From contig NC_061508.1 of the NCBI RefSeq assembly GCF_022539505.1, positions 342,315,484 through 342,379,483 of the forward strand: a stretch of DNA of 64,000 nucleotides, given 5' to 3'. A program made the translations under genes and the position numbers. Below, piece after piece: positions 1-10,684 of the stretch (position 1 is its first letter; each line of letters opens with the position of its first letter). The notes beneath the pieces were generated by a model. It worked only from the letters and a program-made list of their open reading frames with translations, was not told the DNA's origin and did no database searches. Origin of the DNA: Lolium rigidum (Eukaryota > Streptophyta > Magnoliopsida > Poales > Poaceae).

Positions 1-139
1 AAGACTGTTACTCCCATCGGGAGCGCCGGTTCGCTGGAACCCAAGAGATATGAAGACTCAAGTTTTGAAGAATTGCAGTAATTCGGGACACCCGAACTGC
101 ATCGTCAGGAACCTTGTTCGTATATTACAACGAACCTCG

Positions 140-387
140 GTGCTCACAGTCCCTTGAAGATTCGACTGTGCTCACGGTCCCTTGAAGATTTGACTGTGCT
201 CACGGTCCCTTGAAGATTCAACTGTGCTCACGGTCCCTTGAAGATTCGACTGATCTCACGGTCCCTTGAAGATTCGACTGTGCTCACGGTCCCTTGAAGA
301 TTTGACTGTGCTCACGGTCCCTTGAAGATTCGACTGTGCTCACGGTCCCTTGAAGATTTGATTGTGCTCACGGTCCCCTGAAGATTA
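140..387. repeat. 28-bp tandem repeat, about 9 copies
   Basis: The unit reads GTGCTCACGGTCCCTTGAAG followed by ATTCGACT. Copies differ at a few positions only (CGACT, TGACT or CAACT; one copy starts GATCTCAC). The high similarity between units suggests recent amplification by unequal exchange or slippage. Confidence 0.9.
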
Positions 388-394
388 CAACGGG

Positions 395-690
395 GACCTT
401 GCTCTTTTCCTTCGCTATAGATGCCTCAAAGAGTGCCGCAGATAGCAAGGATCATGAAGCAACGAAGACCTTGCTCTTTTCCTTCGCTATAGATGCCTCA
501 AAGAGTGCCGCAAATAGCAAGAATCATGAAGCAACGGGGACCTTGCTCTTTTCCTTTGCTATAGATGCCTCAAAGAGTGCCGCAAATAGCAAAGGATCAT
601 GAAGCAACGAAGACCTTGCTCTTTTCCTTTGCTATAGATGTCTCAAAGAGTGCCACAGATAGCAAGGATCATGAGAAAAACAAGGACATT
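395..690. repeat. 72-73-bp tandem repeat, about 4 copies plus a diverged fifth
   Basis: The GACCTTGCTCTTTTCCTT phrase recurs at 395, 467, 539 and 612, giving periods of 72, 72 and 73 bp. A diverged fifth unit runs on to about 745. The first unit keeps one frame open, which explains the spurious short peptides there. Confidence 0.88.
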
Positions 691-1241
691 AATCCTTCCC
701 TCTGCTTCAGATGCCTCTACGAGTGCCGTACAAAGCAAGAGTTTGGAAAATATAAACACAACCCACGTTCGATATTTTACTTATGGAAATATCAAAGAAC
801 AACGGGCTCATCGGCAGAATCATTGCACCCGAAATATTCGGGAGTGACTGTCGAAACTTACAATCGGTTGAAAGCAAAGTTGCGCATACAACAGGTTTAG
901 CAAAACCTGCAACACGAGCTGATCACTCATAATGATTTGCTGACCAACTAGTATACATACATCTAACGGGCAATTAAGATTTGCTCCTTCAAAATTTGCC
1001 AATGGCATTGACACGGTAAAAGTGCATATATATGTACCTACCGAAAAACTTACAAACAATGGCATCAACGATGCTCAAGGTGCATTAAGATTGCCCCTTG
1101 AAATAAAATGTGTCAACGGCACCTGAAGAAAACTATAAACATCGAGTTACTCGACTTGATTCTACTCACGGTTGCAAGCATCTGTGCCCAGACTCGGGGG
1201 CTACTTCCATCGGGAGCGCTGGACGCGCACCCGATAAAATT

Positions 1242-1490
1242 ATCGGCTCCGTAGGGCCATCATCTCAATCATCGGCTCCTTAGGGCCATCATCTCAATCA
1301 TCGGCTCCTCAGGGCCATCATCTCAATCATCGGCTCCTCAGGGCCATCATCTCAATCATCGGCTCCTTAGGGCCATCATCTCAATCATCGGCTCCTTAGG
1401 GCCATCATCTCAATCATCGGCTCCTTAGGGCCATCATCTCAATCATCGGCTCCTCTGGGATATCATCTGAATCATCAACTCCTCTATCTA
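1242..1490. repeat. 29-bp tandem repeat, about 8 copies
   Basis: The unit is ATCGGCTCCTTAGGGCCATC plus ATCTCAATC, repeated without gaps. The last unit is degraded. The same ATCGGCTC word recurs in the unrelated gypsy element at 15546-23557, both in its LTR and in its 3' region. Confidence 0.9.
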
Positions 1491-1921
1491 TGGCATCATC
1501 AGAGTCATCGGCATCAAGTTCTCGGAACTTGAAAAAGTCTACGGTGTCTGACTTAGCATTTTTTACACCCTATACATAACTATTTCATATTTATCTACAG
1601 TGCTCGGCGCTACTCCCATCGGGAGCGCTAGTCGCGCACCCGATAAAAAATATGGCAACCTCGCCAACAAAGAAGAATAAAGTTGAAGAAATCGGCATCA
1701 ACAATCAAGATCTTCGAGTAGTACAACTTGAGTCTATGCGTGGCTGCAAGCACCCGCCCATAGACTCGGGGCTACTCCCATCGGGAGCGCTTCGCGCACC
1801 CGACGTAAAGCAACTCCGACTCTACATCAAGCACAAGATTCAACGGATGATCAAGACATTCGGCGAAGACAACTTTAGTCCCTGCCCGAAGCTTCACTTC
1901 GGCCAGACACTCGGGGGCTAC

Positions 1922-2396
1922 TGACGTGGGCATAACCCTTCGGGTACTCGACATTGCCATACCCGGTGCAAACTATGAAGGTGGACTAGCACGAGGACTC
2001 GACGAGCTGGACCTGCACGCGCCTCAACTTGGACTACAAGGAAAGAAGACTCCAATATGAATCCTACTAGGACTCTTGTAAACCCTAGCTTGGCTGATAT
2101 ATAAAGCCAGGCAGGGGCACCCCTTAGGACACAATCAGAAACATAACTATAGAGGCGACACGCCTAGAAACCGCAACCCGCGGATTAGAACTAGACTAGA
2201 TCCAACAACTCCGCCTATGGCGGCACCGTATACATATATTCATATAGTGGATTGCTAGCAGGACGTAGCGATCCTCCACCGTGGGGACGTGAACCTGGGT
2301 ACGTCGTGTACCGCCTCGCTCCCGGAACTTCCGTCGTCGCCTTTCTCTAAAACCCAAGCCCCTCATGGTGGGCATTGCCGAGGAACCGCCTCGTCA
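1922..2396 (+). mobile_element. LTR (probable 3' LTR) of the left-edge gypsy element
   Basis: It begins TGACGTGGGC directly after a purine tract and ends CCTCGTCA, so the ends form the short inverted pair TGACG/CGTCA. A TATA box (TATATAAA) lies inside at 2098-2105. The 475-bp length suits a grass gypsy LTR. The next five bases are ACGGA; the other copy of any target duplication lies outside the window, so the right boundary rests on the terminal motif. Confidence 0.6.
2098..2105 (+). promoter_or_regulatory. TATA box of the left-edge LTR
   Basis: TATATAAA followed by GCCAGGCAGGGGC, in a GC-rich context typical of an LTR promoter. Transcription would start about 30 bp downstream, inside the LTR. 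Confidence 0.6.
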
Positions 2397-2965
2397 ACGG
2401 AGGAGAAAATAGGCATTCCAATTTCAACGAACAATGTTTTTCGATAGGGATCTGAGACCACCACCTCTACCGAGCGTGCCCTTGCCCGCCGATGACCTAT
2501 TTGTTGACCAGCTGGACATGGGCGACAACCACCGACCTTGCTGGACAAAGACGAAGAGGGAGGGATTTAGGAGAGAGAACTCGTGACAAGTGGTTGGGCG
2601 GTGAGATACTCAGGACTAACGGTGGGCAAGGGCGCGCCCCGGAAATCCCGAACCTGAAACCCTATTACCGGATACCCGAAATATCAGGTGTTATTTCCGA
2701 GGAAAAAAATAGCACGCTAAGTGAAATAGTGTTTCCCTTATCTAAAAAGCTATGCAAGTTATAGCATGCTAATAAAAAATAGCGTTTCGCAAAAAGTAAA
2801 AAATGATAGGTATAGCATGTATATTAAGGATTTTAGTACCTAAAAATTATCCAGAGTAATACACGCATAACTAACTAACTAGTTTTGACTCGATCGTACC
2901 AACTCGTTTTCCCTTCCCCTCATAGCAGTAAAAGATGTAGGACAAAGACAAAAACTACGTAGCTG
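2397..2965. other. non-coding spacer between the LTR and the CACTA element
   Basis: I see no gene here. The first 250 bp are moderately GC-rich with one unremarkable open frame (2492-2764). After about 2690 the sequence is AT-rich. The last three bases (CTG, 2963-2965) are the left target duplication of the CACTA element. Confidence 0.5.
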
Positions 2966-2991
2966 CACTAGTAGGAAAAGCCTTATAGGTG
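2966..2991. repeat. left terminal inverted repeat of the CACTA element
   Basis: The first 15 bases match the inverted right end (15016-15030) exactly. The following 11 bases match at most positions. CTG lies just outside. Confidence 0.92.
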
Positions 2992-3002
2992 AATCCTATT
3001 TT

Positions 3003-3285
3003 TGTGGCGCACTGGACGAATATGCGCCACACAAAGTTCTTTTGTGACGCACCAGGCTCAGTGCGCCACAAAAATAGCTTATTTTTGTGGCGCAGCAAAG
3101 ATAGGTGCGCCACAGAAACAAGAAGGGGCCCACACCCTGCCAGCCCTAATCATAGATTCCACTATAACTGTGGCGCACAGGCGTGGTGCGCCACAGTAAA
3201 TAAATCGGCTCGCGGCGCACACGGTGTGGTGCGCCACGTAGATAACTTTTTCCGTGGCGCACTTGTTATGGTGCGCCACAGAAAT
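3003..3285. repeat. left subterminal repeat array of the CACTA element
   Basis: About twelve copies of GTGGCGCAC or its complement GTGCGCCAC occur, usually as converging pairs separated by 12-20 bp. In CACTA elements such arrays are the binding sites for the element's DNA-binding protein. The pairs could also fold into short hairpins. Confidence 0.85.
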
Positions 3286-3299
3286 AGTGGAACTTATAT

Positions 3300-3699
3300 C
3301 ATGCCCCGTACCCTCCCCACGCCCGTTCACCTCCGCGCGCCCCCACCTCTCCCCTCTCCTCCGATCCCTACCGCCGCGCGCCGCCATGGTGAGCGCTGGC
3401 GTCGCCGTCGCCTTCCTTCGCGAGGGCCGCATGCCGCCACGCTCCTCCCATCCCCGCCACCTGCAGCACAAGCTGCCGCTACGGCGAGGAGGTGCCGCCG
3501 CATCAAGGTGGAGGAGGGGCCGGCGTCGCGTCATGGTGGAGGAGCCGCCGCGTCCTCCTCCTCCACCCCTGCCGTCATCGTCAACCTCCTCCTCCACCCC
3601 TGTCGTTGGTGAACTCTCTCCCCTCCCCTCCCCTCCCCTCCCTCTTAATTCCTCTCCCGCGCGAGCACAAGGTGCTCGACGAAATGCTCGTGTGCTATT
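3300..3699 (+). other. GC-rich segment inside the CACTA element, no confident gene
   Basis: This part is rich in C and CCTCC runs. Frames stay open on both strands because of base composition. An ATG at 3386 in a good context heads one of these (3254-3745 frame), but the translation is low-complexity Arg/Pro/Ser and resembles nothing I know. It could be the promoter and 5' leader of the element's own gene or a captured gene fragment. Confidence 0.35.
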
Positions 3700-3851
3700 G
3701 CTGTCATTGTTGCTGTACATTGTCCTGGTGAACTACTGTTGCTAGCTTGCTGTCATTGTTGATGTCATTGTCCTGGTGAACTACGGTTGCTAGCTTGCTG
3801 TCATTGTTGTTGATGTCATTGTACGTCCTGGTGAACTACTGTTGCTATTGC
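3700..3851. repeat. three tandem copies of a 48-55-bp unit
   Basis: Units begin GCTGTCATTGTTG at 3700, 3749 and 3797 and share TCCTGGTGAACTAC. The third is lengthened by small insertions. Confidence 0.8.
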
Positions 3852-4153
3852 TTGTGTGTGCATGCTCTAAATGGTCAAATGATCATCATGTGCTAGTGAT
3901 TTACTTACTGGCTCATTGCTCATGCCTTTTACTTAATGTCCTATGCTATTGCTATGTCTCTCGTAGCTTCTCACCATGTATTGGTGACCTGCCTTGATGC
4001 TTCCATAGCATCCTCGGTATGATTGTTGTTGCCTAATTCAATTATCTGAAAAGGTTTTCTTTATTGATGTCAGATAATTAGATGAACTCCTTATGCAGAG
4101 TAATGATTCCTTTGATGTGTTATTGAAGCTTGGATGGAAGCCAACTACTATTG

Positions 4154-5422
4154 GGTACCCTAGCTTTGTTTTGAACTCAACTGAGTAATGATAAATTTCT
4201 AATTCTTGTTGGCTTGGATAAATTTATGGTTGATGTAACCTCAGCAGTGGTTCACTGGTGTGATTGCTTGTGTCCGTGCCGTGTTGTGACCTCATTAGCT
4301 CTTGCTACCGCCATCGGTTGCATGTCATAGTTGGATAATTGGTGAAAATAGAGATATTCGCAGTAGGGAATCATGTAAATGAATGCCACTGTGGTATCCT
4401 TTGAAGAAAATGGGAAGTTTCTGATGGTTTAAAAGACTAGGTGATGCTAGGTTATTAAGTTGGCTGTCAAGGTTGATTTTATCTGGTTAACTTGGAGAGG
4501 CTATGTGTTCTTGCTTACTTATGCATATCCATCTCTACTGGATTGACTAGCTCTCAGGCTTGGCCTCTCTCTCGCCAGCATCACTTGGTTACTACCAAGT
4601 GATGAGTAATCCCTTATGGTACCCAAGCTTTGTTTTGAACTCAACTGAGTAATGATAAATTTCTATTTCTTGTTGGCTTGGATGAATTTATGGTTGATGT
4701 AACCTCAGCAGTGGTTCACTGGTGTGATTGCTTGTGCTGTGCTGTGTTGTGACCTCATTAGCTATTGCTACTGCCACTGGTTGCATCTCATAGTTGGATA
4801 ATTGGTGAAAATAGAGATATTCACAGTAGGGAATCATGTAAATGAATGCCACTGTGGTATCCTTTGAAGAAAATGGGAAGTTTCTAATGGTTTAAAAGAC
4901 TAGGTGATGCTAGGTTATTAAGTTGGTTGCCAAGGTTGGTTTTATCTGGTTAACTTGGATAGGCTATGTGTTCTTGCTTACTTATGCATATCCATCTCTA
5001 CTGGATTGACTAGCTCTCGTGCTTGGCCTCTCTCTTGCCAGCATCACTTGGTTACTACCAAGTGATGAGTAATCCCTTATGGTACCCCATCTTTGTTTTG
5101 AACTCAACTGAGTAATGATAAATTTCTATTTCTTGTTGGCTTTGATGAAAATAGAGATATCCACAGTACGAGATCATGTAAATGAATGCCACTGTGGTAT
5201 CCTTTGAAGAAAAAGGACTGTTTCTGATGGTTTTAAAAGGCTAGGTGGTGCTAGGTGATTAAGTTGGCTACCAAAACTTGTCTCATCTGGTTAGCTGGGA
5301 TATGCTATGTGTTGTTGCTTGTTTAGGCATATCTATCACTTACTGGATTTACTGGTTCTTGATTGGCCTCTCTTTTGCCAGCATCACTTGGTCTATATGC
5401 CAAGTGATGAATAATCCCTTTG
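4154..5422. repeat. three tandem copies of a ~465-bp non-coding unit
   Basis: The phrase GGTACCC followed by CTTTGTTTTGAACTCAACTG recurs at 4154, 4618 and 5091. The first two units are nearly full length (464 and 473 bp). The third lacks about 150 bp in its middle. No open frame runs through the unit. It is part of the CACTA interior. Confidence 0.85.
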
Positions 5423-5504
5423 GAGCATGTGCTCCATGCATGCTATGTGTGTTTGAGCATCTTGACTTATGTCACCATGGTTGCTGGTTTGTTGGTGTTT
5501 TTGT

Positions 5505-5903
5505 ACTTGCCGATGATTAGATGGTTGGTCGATCACTGTACACTCGGGGGTGGAGCAAGTGAGCCTGGTGTGATGGCACAAATATCAATATTTTGTGCAT
5601 CCTACCTGGCCTCACTTACTCCATCCCTGGATGTTAATATTTATTTCGACCAACAAAGTATGAGGCATTCCATTTAGTTCATACTAGCTACTTCTTAATT
5701 GCATTGGCCTTTCTTCCATTTTAGTGCCGATGATTAAATTGTTTGGTCGCTTGTACACTCTGGGGTGGGGCCAGTGAGCCTGGTGCGATGGCACAAATAT
5801 CAATCTCTTGTGCATCCTACCTGGCCTCACTGACCCCATCCCTGAATGTTAATATTTCTTTCGACCAACAAAGTATGAAGCATATGATATCTAGTTGAGA
5901 TAC
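5505..5903. repeat. two tandem copies of a ~220-bp unit, interrupted on the right by the gypsy insertion
   Basis: Each unit starts near TGCCGATGATTA, contains a CGGGGGTGG-like run and GAGCCTGGTG, and ends with TCGACCAACAAAGTATGA. Further copies continue at 13247-13274 and 14180-14500, on the other side of the nested elements. This shows that the insertions split one array. Confidence 0.8.
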
Positions 5904-7276
5904 TGATACGTCCAAAACGTATCTACTTTCCCGAACACTTTTGCTATTGTTTTGCCTCTAATTTATGTATTTTGGATACAACAAACATGGACTAACGCTG
6001 TTTTCAGCAGAATTGCTCTGGTGTCTCGCTTTTGTGCAGAAATTCAACTTACAGGAAAATCCCCGGAATTTATGTCGAAGGGCTTATTTTTCCAGAAGAT
6101 TCACGGAGCCAGAAGGGCAGACCTGGGGGAGGCCGAGGCCCCCCAGACAACAGGCCGGCGTGGCCTAGAGGGGGGGGGGGGCGCCGCCCTAGCGTGTGGC
6201 CCCCTCGGCCAGCCTCTGACGCCCCCCTCTGGACTACTTAAGTGTTTCGATCTAAAAACGTGAGACGAGAAGTCAAAGTCGCCAGAAACCATCCAGTACG
6301 CCGCCACCGTTTTCTGGCACTCCGCCGGGACGGGGAATTGGAGGAGATCATCGCCATCATCACCACCGACGCCTCTCCATCGACCAGCCATGTTTCCCCA
6401 TCCATGTGTGAGTAATTCCCCCGCTGTAGGCTGAAGCGGATGGTAGGGATTGGATGAGATTGGTCATGTAATAGCATAAGATTGTTAGGGCATAGTGCCT
6501 AGTGTCCGTAATTGGTACTTTTATGATATTGTTGCAACTTGTTATGCTTAATGCTTGTCACTAGGGCCCGATTGCCATGATCTCAGATCTGAACATGTTA
6601 TCAATTCATGATGATATTCATTGCTTTATGATCTTACCTGCAAGTTGTATACACGTATTGTTGTCCGAACCCGAGGCCCCAAAGTGACAGAAATTGGGAC
6701 AACCGAAGGGGAAGGCGGTGATATGAGGATCACATGTGTTCACGGAGTGTTAATGCTTTGCTCCGGTGCTCTATTAAAAGGAGTACCTTAATTTCCAGTA
6801 GATTCCCTAGAGGCCCGGCTGCCACCGGCTGGTAGGACAAAAGATGTTGTGCAAGTTTCTCATTGCGAGCACGTACGACTAAATATGGAACACATGCCTA
6901 TTGATTGATTAGTACTTGGACACCGTTTTATTATTATCCGCAAATGCCCTACTTTGATTGTTACATGAGTTTCTCTCATCCATGCAACGCCCGTTCATCC
7001 ATCCCCTGTGCCTACAGTATTTTAATCCCGTTGTTTACTATAATCACTACCGCTGTCTTTGTTACACTGCTGCTGTTATTTCACTCACTGCTATCGCTAT
7101 AAACTCGTTACTATCGATAAACTCTTGCGAGCAAGTCTCGTTTCCAAGTGCAGCTGAATTGACAACTCCGCTGTTAAGGCTTACAAATATTCTATGGCTC
7201 CCCTTGTGTCGAATCAATAAATTGGGTTTTACTTCCCGCGAAGATCGTTGCGATCCCCTATACTTGTGGGTCATCA
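5904..7276 (+). repeat. 5' LTR of gypsy A
   Basis: It runs from TGATACGTCC to TGGGTCATCA, 1,373 bp. Its last ~620 bp match 12595-13217 closely. A palindrome-like TACGTCCAAAACGTATC sits at the very start, a hallmark of this LTR group. Confidence 0.88.
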
Positions 7277-7288
7277 AGACTATTTTCT

Positions 7289-7306
7289 CGGCGCCGTTGC
7301 CGGGGA
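7289..7306 (+). promoter_or_regulatory. primer-binding site of gypsy A (tRNA-Asp type)
   Basis: CGGCGCCGTTGCCGGGGA, twelve bases after the LTR end, is complementary to the 3' end of plant tRNA-Asp except for the first base (C instead of T). The same site is perfect in gypsy D at 57641-57658. Confidence 0.75.
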
Positions 7307-7364
7307 GCATAGCTTTATTTGCAAGTTCACTTGGATTGATATTGTTCGCTGCAAATTCTCCATC

Positions 7365-10030
7365 ATGGGTAAACCTCGCGATACTAAAGTCGCCATATTA
7401 CCATCCACTACAAGAAAAGGTACAACTCTGAGTACCTCTGCTGCTCTTGATTCACCATCTGTGCTAGATAAAGTTGTTTCACCACGACAAGCTTCACATG
7501 CTGGTACTTCTGCTAGATCTTAAAATTCCTCTTATAATTTTGATGATGCTTCTGCTGTGCTTGATAATGATGGTTCGTTAGGATCTTTTCTAGATGCTAC
7601 AATTGCTAGGTCTAGACAAATTGAAAGTACTGAAACTCCTAATGAAAATGCTGCTACACCTGTTAATTCACCTGAGTCTGTTAAATACTCTAGTGATGAT
7701 CTTGATGAAGATTATGTAGAACTTGATGATGATTTTATTGATAAATGCAATGCTACTACTCGGTACAAGTAATATTAAAAAGCTTCTTGCACAACATACT
7801 GTTAGATATAAACTGTCTCCTGATCCTAAATTTGCCACATCTCCTATAAACATTAAGGATAAGGATTATGATTTTTCTCTCGATTTATCTCATATATCTA
7901 TTGTTGAGAAAACACCTTTTTGTGGTACTGAAGAAGAAAGTGCTGTAGAACACATGAATGAGCTTTCAACTTTGAGTAGCATGTTTTCTGATGATATCAA
8001 GAAGCGTACTTATTTCGTTGCTAATTTTTTTCCTTTATCATTAAAAGATGATGCTAAAACTTGGTATAATAGGTTGCCTCCTGATTCTATTGATAGTCCA
8101 AGAGATTTGCTTGATGTTTTCTTTCGGAAATACTTTCCTGCTAGTGCTCAACATATTGCTTTGCAGAGAATTTATAATTTTGACCAGGAAGATGGAGAGA
8201 AATTGCCTGAGGCTTGGGCGAGATTTTGCTCTCTTATCAAAGCTCGGCCTGGACATGATTTGGAAAATCATGATTTACTTGATATATTTTATAGTGGATT
8301 AACCATTGAGTCTAGGGCATACCTGGATAGTTGTGCTGGTTGTGTTTTCAGGAAAAGAACTCCAGACGACGCTCGAAGAATTATTGGCTAGAATAGGCCG
8401 GAATCATGATGATTGGTCTACACCCGAACCAACCCCGACACCAATATTGAAGAAGAGGGGTATGATTAAATTAAATGATGAAGATATGAGGGAAGCCAAG
8501 AAATCTCTTAAAGAGAAGGGTATTAAATCCGAAGATGTGAAGAATTTACCTCCTATAGAAGATTTATGTAAGATCACTCCCCCTTATCCATGATTGAGGT
8601 ACACTCTCTTGAACGCTTTACTAGGGAAGATATTCCGTATTCAAAACCTCCTGCTCAATGCTTAGATGAGTTTGATAATTATATTGTTAAGAAAAATAAT
8701 TTCAATATGAGAGTAGAGAATCATTTAATGGAAAATTCTCGAGCTATTGGTGAATTGCATGGTATTGTGGAGAGAACCTCCAATGATGTTAAGATGCTTG
8801 TTAAACATTTTCATATGATTCAAACTCAAATTGATCAACTCACTAAAGTGCAAAATGACTTGCTAAAAAATAATTCTAAAGAAAAACATGCTTATGAAGT
8901 AACAACTAGAGGCGGTGTTTCTACCCGAGGATCCTCTATATCCTGAAGGGCATCCCAAAAGAGTTGAACAAGATTCTCAACGAACTGAAACTAGTGCTCC
9001 ATCTAAGAAAAAGAAAAAGAAACATAAAACTGTTGTAGAATCCTCTGAGCCTGTTAATGATCCTAATAGTATTTCTATTTCTGATGCTGAAACTGAAAGT
9101 GGTATTGAACATGATAAAGATAATGATAAGAATGATGCTTCTGATAAAGAAGAGGTTGAAGAAGAACCTGAAAAGCATGTTAAAAATAAAAAGTATACTA
9201 AAGAAGATTTTATTGCTAAGAAACATGGTAATGAAAGAGAACCTTGGGTGCAAAAGCAAATGCCTTTTCCTGCTAAGAAACTAAAATCAAAGGAAGAAGA
9301 ACACTATAACAAATTCTGTGATTGGATGAAACCTTTATTCCTGCAAATACCTTTGACTGATGCTATTAAATTGCCTCCTTATTCAAAGTATATGAAAGAT
9401 ATTGTCTCTATCAAAAGGAAAATTCCTAATGAGGAGATTTCCACTATGCTTGCTAATTACTCTTTCAATGGAAAAGTTCCAAAGAAGCTGGGCGACCCAG
9501 GTATACCGACTATTCCTTGTTCCATCAAGAATAATTATGTTAGAACCGCTCTATGTGATTTGGGAGCGGGTGTTAGTGTTATGCCTTTTTCTCTTTATAA
9601 GAGACTTTATTTAGATAAGTTGATACCAACTGATATATGTTTGCAAATGGATGATAAATCTACTGCTATTCATGTTGGCATATGTGAGGATGTTCCTGTT
9701 CAAGTTACTACTAATTGCTTAATATTAACTGATTTTGTTGTGTTGGAAATGCCTGAAGATGATAATATGTCTATTATTCTTGGGAGACCTTTTCTTAACA
9801 CCGCAGGGGCTGTTATTGATTGCAATAAAGGAAAAGTTACTTTCAATGTTGATCACAAGGAGCATACCGTTTATTTTCCCAAGAGGATTGATAAAGTATG
9901 TGGAGTTAATACCATTTCTAATGTGAGAACTATCAAAGTGGGAACTATTGATTGTCCTATATATGAGCCTAAGCAAGGATATCAAAGTATTATGATTGGA
10001 TCCATATCAATTCAATACAAGGTAACATGA
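7365..10030 (+). pseudogene. gag-protease polyprotein of gypsy A, frame-broken
   Basis: The reading frame starts at the ATG at 7365 (MGKPRDTK), meets a TAA at 7521-7523, and then shifts frame near 7765, 8385, 8590 and 8925. The capsid part resembles Retrotrans_gag: WYNRLPPDSI and a conserved FFRKYF stretch near 8060-8140. A Lys/Glu-rich linker (about 8980-9280) follows. The last part is a retropepsin-like domain with DLGAGVSVMP near 9555-9585 and ILGRPF near 9775; the usual D-T/S-G is replaced by D-L-G-A. The protein would form the particle and cleave itself. No polymerase domain follows the TGA at 10028-10030. Some frameshifts may be sequencing errors, since each has only a one-base effect. 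Confidence 0.85.
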
Positions 10031-10684
10031 TTGATTTGAGGTTTATTTCTTCTTATGTCATGTAAAATTTATTTGGTGGCAAGACTTGATCAACCTTGTT
10101 AACAAATTCATTTTATATACATAGAGGAACTAAACAACATTTCTTTCTTCCTCCACTTGTTCTACTTGCTGTAGCACTTTTTGTTTTGCAAAGTTCGTTA
10201 GTTGTATAGAGATTTCAAAATCTTTTTCTGCCCAGTAATAATAAATTTAACACCCAGAAATGTGCATTTTTCAAAGTTTTCAAAAATTCACAAAAATTAT
10301 ACCGTTGGTCTTATTTTTCGAAGAGGCACCTGGGAGCACCTGGGGATGACCAGTGGGGCACCCCAGGGTGGCACCCTACAGCCCGGCGCGGCCAGCAAGG
10401 GGGGCGCGCCACCCTGTTGTGTGGGCCCCTCCTTGCCCCACCACTTCATCTCTTTCTCCCATCTCATTCTCTCTCCCGAAAAAACTCGCACCAGCTTTCT
10501 CTCACTCGCGTTTCTGCTCATGAGCTCAAGATTTCTCGATCTATTTGCTCTCCGGTATGTGACTCCTCCGATTATCCAAGTATAATTTTTTTGGTTGAGT
10601 ATATCTTGAATATTTTGCTTCTGTAGGTAACATGTTTAGTGAGCTTGCATGCTTGTTCTAAGTGGTAAAAACTAGTTTTGATGC
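10031..10684 (+). other. inter-ORF region of gypsy A, possibly an internal leader or promoter
   Basis: No gene is visible. The first half is AT-rich. From about 10320 it is GC-rich with CACCTGGGG and GGCGCGCC runs, and then a CT-rich tract. A donor-like CCGGTATGTG lies at about 10551. The position before a separate ORF would suit a spliced leader, but nothing here proves it. Confidence 0.4.

Larger units (their letters stand above)
1..1921 (+). mobile_element. 3' internal region of a truncated gypsy-type LTR retrotransposon
   Basis: This stretch has no credible coding region. It is made of three separate tandem arrays linked by the recurring phrase CCATCGGGAGCGC followed by CGCGCACCCGA (near 18, 1209, 1617 and 1788). 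It ends in a purine-rich ACTCGGGGGCTAC just before an LTR. This is the usual build of the long 3' non-coding part of grass gypsy elements. Short open frames here (for example 399-602) are only translations of the repeats. The element continues beyond the left edge, so its protein genes, if any, are not visible. Confidence 0.6.

Noticed and set aside
140..387. CRISPR-like array
   Set aside because: Units are contiguous with no unique spacers, and the DNA is plant nuclear; it is a plain tandem repeat.
399..900. Repeat-containing small protein (LFSFAIDASKSAA repeats)
   Set aside because: The peptide repeats follow from the 72-bp DNA tandem repeat; the frame is lost where a unit gains one base.
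2989..3745. Overlapping 160-213 codon frames on both strands
   Set aside because: They arise from CCT/CGC-rich composition and the CACTA subterminal repeats; the translations are low-complexity and mutually antisense.
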